From JAVBOD01 sp031551045 (GTDB taxonomy: Bacteria; Bacteroidota; Bacteroidia; Bacteroidales; UBA932): a stretch of 16,754 bases of DNA. Of the stretch, positions 1 through 5,806 are shown piece by piece. The notes under the pieces are model-generated. The model was not told the DNA's origin. It searched no databases and saw nothing but the letters and a program-made list of their open reading frames with translations. The stretch spans positions 1 to 16,754 of the forward strand of contig JAVBOD010000029.1 of the NCBI GenBank assembly GCA_031551045.1, in the 5' to 3' direction. Positions within the stretch are counted from its first letter, which is position 1. Every line of letters starts with the position of its first letter. The position numbers were made by a program, and so were the translations under genes.

Positions 1-409
1 GACAAACGTAATATTCCAATTACAATTAGAGTAAACGTTTGTAGCATCGGCATTATCCCGGAAACAGATAGCATAAAATATAATTCACTTTGGTATTACA
101 TAGGAAAAGGGGTGCATTTCAAAATGTAGCAGGTTGATGTCCTACGGACAATTTTTGCCACCTCATTTTGTTTTTTCTATTGATATTGTTCTCCTACGGA
201 GAATGTTTGTCCGTTAGGACAATAATATCAATAGAAAAAGCAAAAAAGGTATCAAAGATTGTCCGTAGGACATCAATCTGCGACATTTTGAAAGACACCC
301 CTTTCCCTATGTAATACCAAAGTGAATTATATTTTATGCTATCTGTTTCCGGGATAATGCCGATGCTACAAACGTTTACTCTAATTGTGATTGGAATATT
401 ACGTTTGTC
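1..409. repeat. Large imperfect palindrome (foldback), arms about 190 bp
   Basis: Bases 1 to about 190 are repeated in inverted orientation at about 220-409. The outer 110 bases of each arm differ at only about two positions when aligned by eye; the inner 70 bases are less well conserved, about ten mismatches in 60. The roughly 30-bp centre (191-220) is not shared. Each arm carries the small palindrome TGTCCTACGGACA (138-150 and, inverted, 260-272), and the centre carries two related ones. The left end coincides with the window edge, so the element may extend further. It carries no credible gene. It resembles a non-autonomous REP/MITE-type element and contains a 12-mer (TTTGTAGCATCG at 38-49) also found in front of the transposase at 5171. 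It would also act as a barrier to transcription leaving the adjacent acetyltransferase gene. Confidence 0.85.
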
Positions 410-440
410 AAAGCGGTATTGTTTTATTCCGAGCAAAACA

Positions 441-1064
441 TCATTCATTCATCAACCGTTGAAATTCGTCAATGAACAAGCCCACTTGATAGCCGTCGGC
501 TAAAGCGTGGTGTACATGCACGGAAACCGGCATCGTGCGGCGGCCGTTGGCCTCGGTCATTTTGCCGAACGAAATTTTGGGCGAACAATCGGGCCACGAA
601 AAGCAACGCGCGTGCGATAAGGCCGTAAACTTAATCCACGGAACGGACGAATAGTGAATCACATTTTCCGGTGCCGCAGGTGGGAACAAGGTGGTGCATT
701 GCTGTATCCGCTCAATTTCTTTATTGGCTGCTTCGCAAAATGCGGCAAAATCTTTGTAATAGCGAAAATCGGCAAACCCGAAAGTGCCGTTCGGACGCAT
801 AATGGTGGGGGCGGCATGCACTTCGTCGTACACCGCCACGCGGCCGTCCTCCACACGGTAGCGGAAAGGCTCCGTGCCGTTCGCAGCCACCAGGGATTTA
901 TGCAGGTAATACAAGAAAAAAGAATGCCCTTCCTGTTTGCATTTTGTGTAAGCATTCGTGCAATCGATATCCACACACACGCCGAAGAACGGTTCTTCGA
1001 ATTTCACGAACCATTCGAAAATTTCTTTGCGTTCCCACGTATCAATAGCTAAAAAGTGTTTCAT
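441..1064 (-). CDS. CatA-like chloramphenicol acetyltransferase family protein
   Basis: A 207-residue protein of the type A chloramphenicol acetyltransferase fold, close to the family's usual 210-220 residues. Near the C-terminus (residues 184-191) it has VHHALADG, matching the catalytic HHxxxDG signature; H185/H186 and D190 are present. The preceding segment (SSVPWIKFT, about 139-147) resembles the family's conserved ALPWVSFT stretch. Family members transfer acetyl from acetyl-CoA to the 3-hydroxyl of chloramphenicol as cytoplasmic trimers. Many chromosomal relatives in Bacteroidota are annotated this way without proof of drug resistance, so the substrate is an inference. The gene stands alone, is followed closely by the 409-bp palindrome, and has no mobile resistance gene beside it. 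The start at 1064 gives the usual family N-terminus (FxxIDxxxWxRKExF). Confidence 0.85.
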   Translation of the reverse strand: MKHFLAIDTWERKEIFEWFVKFEEPFFGVCVDIDCTNAYTKCKQEGHSFFLYYLHKSLVAANGTEPFRYRVEDGRVAVYDEVHAAPTIMRPNGTFGFADFRYYKDFAAFCEAANKEIERIQQCTTLFPPAAPENVIHYSSVPWIKFTALSHARCFSWPDCSPKISFGKMTEANGRRTMPVSVHVHHALADGYQVGLFIDEFQRLMNE

Positions 1065-1111
1065 AGTCGTGTTAAGAAAAACGGTGTAAAGGTATGGTTT
1101 TGTTTCGATTT

Positions 1112-1185
1112 TTTAACCACTAAGCCCTCACAAAGTATCACAAAGAAAATTTCTGCCTTTTACTTTGTGTGCCTTTGTGGTAAAA
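1112..1185. repeat. Foldback repeat with ACCAC and CACAAAG arms
   Basis: The stretch upstream of the acetyltransferase contains short inverted arms: AACCAC near 1116 pairs with GTGGT near 1176, and CACAAAGTA near 1129 pairs with TACTTTGTG near 1161. It resembles the interspersed intergenic repeats further along (9493-9540, 10498-10540). No gene is visible here. Confidence 0.5.
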
Positions 1186-1187
1186 AC

Positions 1188-1233
1188 AGATTGCTTCGCC
1201 GTCATTGCGAGGAACGAAGCAATCTTCAATGAC
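1188..1233. repeat. REP-like hairpin, ATTGCTTCG family
   Basis: AGATTGCTTCG (1188-1198) is perfectly complementary to CGAAGCAATCT (1215-1225), giving an 11-bp stem. An overlapping alternative stem pairs GTCATTG (1201-1207) with CAATGAC (1227-1233), so the two cannot form together. A related copy lies at 12190-12227 between greA and the HIT gene, which marks this as an interspersed repeat. Confidence 0.65.
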
Positions 1234-1240
1234 GGGCCCT

Positions 1241-1268
1241 GCGACCTTTGCGATTAAAAGCGGTTAAA
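1241..1268 (-). repeat. Inverted copy of the AACCGC...CGCAAAGG intergenic repeat
   Basis: Read on the minus strand this is TTTAACCGC, a short spacer, then CGCAAAGGTCGC. It matches the pattern of the plus-strand copies after the TonB receptor gene (9493) and after the DUF4249 gene (10498). It is a short interspersed repeat found only between genes in this window. Confidence 0.5.
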
Positions 1269-1283
1269 CAGAGAATCAGAAAA

Positions 1284-1310
1284 CCCGACCAATCATTACA
1301 ATCAGTCGGG
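1284..1310 (-). terminator. Rho-independent terminator downstream of hypD
   Basis: On the minus strand CCCGACTGATT and GATTGGTCGGG form an 11-bp stem (three G-U pairs) around a 5-nt loop, followed by TTTTCT. It lies about 105 nt past the hypD stop and would end the hypE-hypD transcript before the acetyltransferase gene. Confidence 0.7.
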
Positions 1311-1342
1311 CTCTCCTTGCTTAGGTTAGATGCACGCCTCTT

Positions 1343-1409
1343 TACCCCTAAATCCCCTGAAGGGGACTGAAAACAGTGCTTTTAGCCCCTTTCAGGGGGT
1401 TTGGGGGTA
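1343..1409. repeat. Foldback of CCCCTAAATCCCC type after hypD
   Basis: Two 26-bp arms (1343-1368 and 1384-1409) are near-perfect inverted copies around a 15-nt loop; each arm also holds a smaller CCCCTgaAGGGG hairpin. The element begins only 7 nt past the hypD stop codon and could form a strong RNA structure at the 3' end of its mRNA. A similar C-rich/G-rich stem occurs beside the hypE stop codon (4012-4024). Confidence 0.7.
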
Positions 1410-1415
1410 TTATTT

Positions 1416-3782
1416 CTACACGCCGGAATGTTCCGTGCGGTGAATAATTTCGTCTTGCAAAGGTTCTATCAAATCGTTGAAATAATCGCTGTAGCCGGCC
1501 ACACGCACAATCAAGTCGCGGTAGTTGTAGGGATGTTTCTTGGCGTCGCGCAAGGTGTCGGCCGAAACGACGTTGAACTGAATATGGTGTCCGTCCATGC
1601 GGAAATACGAACGCACCAACTTGCACACTTTATCGATAGATTCTTCGGTGTCGAAGAACGACGGTGTGAACTTTTGATTCAGCAACGTACCACCTGTACG
1701 CAGATGGTCGATTTTAGCCGCGCTTTTGATAACGGCGGTAGGCCCGAGCACATCGGCACCCTGCACAGGAGAAATGCCTTCCGAAAGCGGTTCGTAAGCT
1801 TTGCGCCCGTCGGGCAAGGCTTTCGTTTTTTGCCCGAAATACACATGGCAGGTCGTCGGCAACATATTCACTCGGGTAATACCTCCGCGCGGCGTACGGC
1901 GGCCGTTTACGGCATCGTAATAAATCTCGAACACGGCACGGGTATATTTATCGGCATAGTCGTTATCGGTTCCGTATTTCGGTGTGTTGTACACCAATTC
2001 GTAGCGGAATTCTTCGTAGTTTTCAAAATTGTTCGTCAGCGCTTCCAGCAAGCCTTTCATCGTAATGTTCTTCTTGTCGAACACATGGTATTCGATAGCG
2101 GCCAGACAGTCGCTAATCGTACCGGTTCCCACGCCTTGAATGTACGAAGTGTTGTAGCGCGCACCGCCACACATATAGTCCGTTCCGTTTGCCACACAAT
2201 CGTCAATCACCAGCGACAGGAAAGGCACCGGAATATGCTGCATGAACAATCGCTCGATGATATTGTTGCCACGGGCTTTGATATCTACAAAATGATTCAC
2301 TTGTTTGCGATAAGCCGCCAACAAATCGTCCATCGAGCGGAACGAAAGCGGATCGCCGGTTGGCAAGCCCAGTTGCGTACCGGTAATAGGATCGACTCCG
2401 TTATTCAACGTCAATTCCAAAACCTTCGGCAGGTTAAAATAACCCGTCAACAAATATGCTTCGGTGCCAAAAGCGCCGGTTTCCACACAACCGCTGTTGC
2501 CTCCGTTACGCGCATCTACGATATCTTTTCCTTGTCGCAACAACTCTTGTATCACGGCATCGGTATTGAAAATAGAAGGTTGCCCAAAACCTGTTTTCAG
2601 AATATGCAACGTGCATTTGATAAATTCATCGGGGCCTTTTTTGCTTACTTGAATATTGGAACTCGGCTGCAGCAAACGCATTTCTTCAATTACATCCAAC
2701 AAAATGTACGACATTTCGTTCACGCCGTCGGAACCGTCGGGTTTCACGCCGCCCACATTGATATTGCAAAAATCGGTGTACGTATTGCTTTCCTGTGCGG
2801 TCACGCCCATTTTCGGCGGCGAAGGATGGTTGTTGAATTTAATCCAGAAGCAATGCAACAACTCTACTGCTTTTTCTTTGGTAAGCGTGCCTGCTTCGAT
2901 TTCTTTTTTGTAAATCGGATACAAGTGCTGGTCTAAACGGCCGGGATTGAAGGAATCCCACGGGTTCACCTCGGTAATCACACCCAAGTGTACAAACCAA
3001 TAATATTGCAAAGCTTCGTGCAGCGTGTCGGGTTTGTGAGCAGGAACTTTGCGGCATACACGTGCCATTTCTACCAATTCGGCCTTGCGAATAGCGTCCA
3101 TTTCAGTCTTAGCCATTTCTTCTAACTTCTCGGCATGGCGGCAGGCAAATCCGATGATAGCATTCGCTGCAATGCGCATCGCTTTCAACTCGTCGCGCTT
3201 ATCCAAGGCTTTCGGGTCGTTTTGAAAATCGAGCCGGGCAATGCTTTCCTCAATATCGTCGATAATATCCGACATGCCTTTGCGGTAAATTTTATCGCCT
3301 GCCACGGTATGCCCCGGCGCACGTTGTTCCTGAAATTCGGTAAAAATACCGGCTTTGTAGGCGGCAATCCACTCATCGCCCACGTTCTCCATCACCTTGT
3401 CTCGATTGGTTTTTCCCGTCCAGAAAGGAATGATTTCTTCCTTATAGATTTTCTTCGTTTCCTCGCTTACCTTGAACGACACCTTATCGCGGTCGTTCAG
3501 CATTTGCAAATCTGCCAGCGAGTGCAGGCTCACTTCGGGATACGTAGGCGTGGCTTTCGGCGCAGGGCCGCGTTCGCCCACAATCAATTCGCCCTCGTTG
3601 ATGCATAATGATTTGTTCATCATCATATGTTCGAAACTCAGGGCGCGCAATTCCGGCACAGACACCTGCTGCGCTTTCGGACTTTTATATAGTTCGGTAA
3701 TCAATACGGCGCGTTCGTGCGACAAGATGTTGATGGCTTGGAGACTTTGTTCGCGTAATTTTTTTACTCTTTCGGTCATCAT
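1416..3782 (-). CDS. hypD: trans-4-hydroxy-L-proline dehydratase (glycyl radical enzyme)
   Basis: A 788-residue glycyl radical enzyme of pyruvate formate-lyase type. The thiyl-radical site is GCVETG with C432 and E434, and the glycyl radical loop near the C-terminus is RVAGYSD with G763. The active-site residues I recall for Clostridioides difficile HypD (F152, H160, S334, F340, C434, E436, T645, G765) all appear here with a constant offset of two: F150, H158, S332, F338, C432, E434, T643, G763. That distinguishes it from choline TMA-lyase, glycerol dehydratase and true PFL. The cytoplasmic reaction removes water from trans-4-hydroxy-L-proline to give (S)-pyrroline-5-carboxylate, which ProC can reduce to proline. 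The radical must be installed by the activase at 4025-4825, the upstream gene on the same strand. The second Met (3779) is an equally possible start. No proC or transporter gene lies nearby. Confidence 0.92.
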   Translation of the reverse strand: MMTERVKKLREQSLQAINILSHERAVLITELYKSPKAQQVSVPELRALSFEHMMMNKSLCINEGELIVGERGPAPKATPTYPEVSLHSLADLQMLNDRDKVSFKVSEETKKIYKEEIIPFWTGKTNRDKVMENVGDEWIAAYKAGIFTEFQEQRAPGHTVAGDKIYRKGMSDIIDDIEESIARLDFQNDPKALDKRDELKAMRIAANAIIGFACRHAEKLEEMAKTEMDAIRKAELVEMARVCRKVPAHKPDTLHEALQYYWFVHLGVITEVNPWDSFNPGRLDQHLYPIYKKEIEAGTLTKEKAVELLHCFWIKFNNHPSPPKMGVTAQESNTYTDFCNINVGGVKPDGSDGVNEMSYILLDVIEEMRLLQPSSNIQVSKKGPDEFIKCTLHILKTGFGQPSIFNTDAVIQELLRQGKDIVDARNGGNSGCVETGAFGTEAYLLTGYFNLPKVLELTLNNGVDPITGTQLGLPTGDPLSFRSMDDLLAAYRKQVNHFVDIKARGNNIIERLFMQHIPVPFLSLVIDDCVANGTDYMCGGARYNTSYIQGVGTGTISDCLAAIEYHVFDKKNITMKGLLEALTNNFENYEEFRYELVYNTPKYGTDNDYADKYTRAVFEIYYDAVNGRRTPRGGITRVNMLPTTCHVYFGQKTKALPDGRKAYEPLSEGISPVQGADVLGPTAVIKSAAKIDHLRTGGTLLNQKFTPSFFDTEESIDKVCKLVRSYFRMDGHHIQFNVVSADTLRDAKKHPYNYRDLIVRVAGYSDYFNDLIEPLQDEIIHRTEHSGV

Positions 3783-3843
3783 TTTTTTATGTATGGTTGA
3801 TGATGTTTGTTGTTTAATGTTTACAGTTTCAAGTTCAATGTTT

Positions 3844-3886
3844 GAGATTCTTCACTTCGTTCAGAATGACAAATTCAGCGTTCATC
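3844..3886 (+). repeat. 43-bp direct repeat, copy 1
   Basis: This stretch in the hypE-hypD gap is identical over 43 bp to 3968-4010 (core ATTCTTCACTTCGTTCAGAA). Degenerate fragments of the same family lie between the copies. Such TTCACTTCGTTCAGAATGACA elements are a known style of dispersed intergenic repeat. Confidence 0.85.
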
Positions 3887-3967
3887 GTTTTTGATAGGTT
3901 GCTTCATCGTTTCGTTCGGAATAACGTGCTTCGCGCTATTCATCGTTCATAACTCATCGTTTGTATA

Positions 3968-4010
3968 GAGATTCTTCACTTCGTTCAGAATGACAAATTC
4001 AGCGTTCATC
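3968..4010 (+). repeat. 43-bp direct repeat, copy 2
   Basis: Perfect copy of 3844-3886, offset by 124 bp. It lies immediately downstream of the hypE stop codon on the minus strand, next to a CCCC(TTCG)GGGG hairpin at 4013-4024. The pair lengthens the hypE-hypD spacer to 242 bp. Confidence 0.85.
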
Positions 4011-4012
4011 TC

Positions 4013-4024
4013 CCCCTTCGGGGG
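4013..4024. other. UUCG-type hairpin directly after the hypE stop
   Basis: CCCC-TTCG-GGGG is a short, very stable stem-loop abutting the hypE stop codon (4025-4027 on the minus strand). There is no T-tract behind it, so it is more likely an RNA processing or stability element, or part of the CCCCTnnnGGGG repeat family, than a full terminator. Confidence 0.45.
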
Positions 4025-4825
4025 CTACCCTCCTATTTTCACCGTCCATCCGGTTTTTTCGAGTTCGGTTTTCATCGGAATCAAAGCGTTTTTCTCCACC
4101 GTTTTCATATCACCCATGCGGTTTTCATAATCGCAACGCTCGTACTTATGCCCCGCCGTCGCATGATAAGGCAACAAATCAATCTCGCGGATATTGTCCG
4201 TTTCCAATGACAACAAGAATCTCTTCAATGCTTCGGTGTACTCATCACTCAACGTAAAACCGGGAATAATGGGCGCCCGCAAAATGGTTTTTATTTTCGA
4301 TTCAGATAACCATTCGAGATTTTGCATAACCGGTTTGTTGGAAACAGCCGTGGCATGGAAGTGGCGCGTTTCGTCCAATTCCTTGATGTCAAACAACAGC
4401 AAATCGGCTAACGGTGCTATTTCCTGAAAAATTTTCTCGCCGGCGTAACCCGAAGTATCTAACGCGGTATGAATGCCGTTGGCACGGCAGGCAATGAGCA
4501 TTTCTTTCAAAAATGCATGTTGCAACAAAGGCTCGCCACCGCTGAACGTCACACCCCCACCCGACTCGTCGTAGAAAATTTTATCTTTTGAAATTTCCTC
4601 CAGCAACTCGTTTTTGGTATAGTAACGGCCGATAGTTTCGGTACGTATCATCATGCGGCCATCGAACAATATATGTTTAGTAACGGTTTCCGTTTCCGGC
4701 GAGATGCTCTCCGGATTATGGCACCATCGGCACGACAGCGGGCATCCCTTAAAGAACACCGTAGTGCGGATACCGGGCCCGTCGTGAATAGTAAAACGTT
4801 TTATATCGAAAATCAATCCTTGCAT
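4025..4825 (-). CDS. hypE: Glycyl radical enzyme activase (radical SAM), HypD partner
   Basis: A 266-residue radical SAM protein. Residues 28-35 carry the CxxxCxxC cluster motif (C28, C32, C35; GCPLSCRWCHNPES), preceded by FTIHDGPGIRT, typical of PFL-type activases, and followed by the SAM-binding GGEP motif (VTFSGGEP). It cleaves S-adenosylmethionine and abstracts hydrogen from the target glycine of its partner, here G763 of HypD. The start at 4825 is chosen because MQGLIFDIKRF is the usual N-terminus; an in-frame ATG at 4870 would add 15 atypical residues. The stretch between the cluster motif and GGEP has no cysteines, so the ferredoxin-like insert with extra 4Fe-4S clusters found in many larger activases is absent or degenerate. 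The gene precedes hypD on the same strand with a 242-bp repeat-rich gap. Confidence 0.88.
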   Translation of the reverse strand: MQGLIFDIKRFTIHDGPGIRTTVFFKGCPLSCRWCHNPESISPETETVTKHILFDGRMMIRTETIGRYYTKNELLEEISKDKIFYDESGGGVTFSGGEPLLQHAFLKEMLIACRANGIHTALDTSGYAGEKIFQEIAPLADLLLFDIKELDETRHFHATAVSNKPVMQNLEWLSESKIKTILRAPIIPGFTLSDEYTEALKRFLLSLETDNIREIDLLPYHATAGHKYERCDYENRMGDMKTVEKNALIPMKTELEKTGWTVKIGG

Positions 4826-4928
4826 ACGGATTTGATAATTTAAGAGATTCTGTTGCAGGTGCAAAAACACTGTAAACAGCTCTATAAAACAATGAATGAT
4901 GTATTGATAAAATAAAGAAAAGACGACA

Positions 4929-4950
4929 CGCTTCGGCCGAAAGCTAAGCG
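4929..4950 (-). other. Hairpin in the hypE leader
   Basis: CGCTT and AAGCG form a short stem downstream of the leader ORF on the minus strand; a T-rich run follows about 8 nt later. It could be a weak attenuator, but the stem is only 5 bp. Confidence 0.25.
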
Positions 4951-4960
4951 CATCAATGCA

Positions 4961-5035
4961 TCAGCATATCAGGCACGCATAAAGCCCGCGTCCTTCGTGA
5001 TGATACAATTTTTGTATGTAGGTATAATCGTACAT
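4961..5035 (-). CDS. Possible 24-residue leader peptide upstream of hypE
   Basis: An ATG at 5035 opens a 24-codon frame starting MYDYTYIQKLYHHEGRG and ending in TGA at 4961. Four of the first twelve residues are tyrosine, and a HHEGRG stretch follows. It begins only a few bases after the predicted hypE transcription start, so the transcript would be almost leaderless, and a weak hairpin with a T-rich run follows it. I do not recognise the peptide. The position fits a regulatory upstream ORF, but with 24 codons it could be chance. It contains no proline codons, so simple proline-tRNA attenuation is not suggested. Confidence 0.3.
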   Translation of the reverse strand: MYDYTYIQKLYHHEGRGLYACLIC

Positions 5036-5045
5036 AATTATCCTG

Positions 5046-5077
5046 TAAAAGTATAAAAAAATTTCGGATTTTGCAAA
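5046..5077 (-). promoter_or_regulatory. Candidate Bacteroidota promoter for hypE-hypD
   Basis: On the minus strand TTTG (5077-5074), a 20-nt spacer, then TACTTTTA (5053-5046) match the Bacteroidota consensus TTTG-N19-21-TAnnTTTG except for the last base. The predicted start is near 5040, about 215 nt before the hypE start. The rest of the 4826-5170 gap holds only the leader ORF and hairpin described separately. Confidence 0.45.
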
Positions 5078-5170
5078 TGGAGAAAATTTTAGAGAGGAAG
5101 GAAAATGCGGAAGGAAGCTATAACTGTTTGTGATTTATCATTCCAACAGGGGATTGCATCTGATTCGATG

Positions 5171-5635
5171 CTATTCCTCCATCCAATCAAACAAATATTC
5201 GTCTTTAAATGCTATTTCAAATTTGTGTAAAAAGTCCAAATATTCCTCTCGAAATGTTTTGTTTTTATGATGCTCTTCTTGTTTCTGAATATATTGAATT
5301 ACATTGTCCAGCATTGAATGACTATATGAGAAAGCGCCAAATCCCTCTTGCCATTGAAATGCATATTTCGTAAAATTCTTCTCTTTAATAAATGTATCAC
5401 TTGATTTTTTAATCTCGCGAACTAAGTCCGAAAGGCAACAAGCAGGTTTCATGCCAATCAAAAAGTGAATATGATTCGAAGTTCCATTAATGGCCAACAT
5501 TTTCTGTCCTTTGTTTTGCACAATGCCCGTAATGTATTTATACAATTCATTTTTCCAAGTTGAATGAATAAGAGCATCCCGGTTTTTAACAGCAAAAACC
5601 ACTTGAATATAAATTTGGGTAAATGTTCCAGCCAT
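5171..5635 (-). CDS. tnpA: IS200/REP-type Y1 transposase (TnpA-like)
   Basis: A 154-residue HUH single-strand transposase. The HUH motif is SNHIHFLI (H55, H57) and the probable catalytic tyrosine is Y115 in IQYIQKQEEHH. Length fits the IS200/IS605 TnpA and REP-associated tyrosine transposase (RAYT) families. These enzymes nick and join single-stranded DNA at hairpins near the element ends. The start at 5635 (MAGTFTQIYIQ) is the family N-terminus; an upstream in-frame ATG at 5746 would translate repeat DNA. No TnpB or serine recombinase accompanies it. The upstream side has three distinct small palindromes (5669-5681, 5715-5739, 5771-5785), as expected for a RAYT with REP sequences or for IS200 end hairpins. 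It appears intact. The gene and the neighbouring nuclease are clearly richer in A+T than hypD or the TonB receptor gene. Confidence 0.9.
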   Translation of the reverse strand: MAGTFTQIYIQVVFAVKNRDALIHSTWKNELYKYITGIVQNKGQKMLAINGTSNHIHFLIGMKPACCLSDLVREIKKSSDTFIKEKNFTKYAFQWQEGFGAFSYSHSMLDNVIQYIQKQEEHHKNKTFREEYLDFLHKFEIAFKDEYLFDWMEE

Positions 5636-5668
5636 ATTTTTTATTTCATGAATGTCATTTTGAAGCTT

Positions 5669-5681
5669 ATCCCGAAGGGAT
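5669..5681. repeat. REP-like palindrome ATCCCGAAGGGAT
   Basis: Perfect short palindrome upstream of the transposase start, followed by TTGAATATTTGTAGCATCG. The TTTGTAGCATCG part (5688-5699) also occurs in both arms of the 409-bp palindrome at the left end of the window (38-49 and, inverted, 361-372). Confidence 0.6.
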
Positions 5682-5714
5682 TGAATATTTGTAGCATCGT
5701 TAATACAAACACAA

Positions 5715-5739
5715 TATATGACCCCTACGGGGTCATATA
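5715..5739. repeat. 25-bp palindrome with GACCCCTACGGGGTC core
   Basis: Perfect palindrome around TAC in front of the transposase gene. It has the same CCTACGG centre as the small palindromes in the left-end foldback (TGTCCTACGGACA). It is a candidate recognition hairpin for the HUH transposase. Confidence 0.7.
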
Positions 5740-5770
5740 CTACCACATGCCTTTCATGCTATAAACATTT

Positions 5771-5785
5771 GAATCCTTTGGATTC
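5771..5785. repeat. Palindrome GAATCCTTTGGATTC
   Basis: Perfect arms of six bases around a 3-nt centre, the third and outermost palindrome between the transposase and the nuclease gene. It also follows a CATTTGAATCC context similar to the TATTTG context of the first palindrome. Confidence 0.55.
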
Positions 5786-5806
5786 CTGTTTTTAACAAGA
5801 TCTTAT

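Noticed and set aside
194..448. 84-codon open frame on the minus strand at the left end
   Set aside because: It is made almost entirely of the palindrome arm; the sequence is explained by the repeat and shows no protein family.
654..1052. 132-codon open frame on the plus strand opposite the acetyltransferase
   Set aside because: Antisense shadow of the acetyltransferase gene, which has a complete catalytic motif.
1401..2936. 511-codon open frame on the plus strand
   Set aside because: It is fully antisense to hypD, has no recognisable motifs, and its composition follows from the hypD codons.
1416..3782. Reading the glycyl radical enzyme as pyruvate formate-lyase or choline TMA-lyase
   Set aside because: PFL has adjacent cysteines at the active site and CutC has GCVEP; here it is GCVETG with the other HypD residues in register.
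3844..4010. CRISPR array suspected from the repeats between hypE and hypD
   Set aside because: Only two exact copies, 43 bp, an 81-bp gap of related degenerate repeat DNA, and no cas genes.
5636..5746. Upstream extension of the transposase to an ATG at 5746
   Set aside because: The extra 37 residues are encoded by palindromes and the REP-like motif; the family N-terminus starts at 5635.
5669..5785. CRISPR-like repeat cluster before the transposase
   Set aside because: The three palindromes differ in sequence and spacing; they fit REP or insertion-sequence hairpins.
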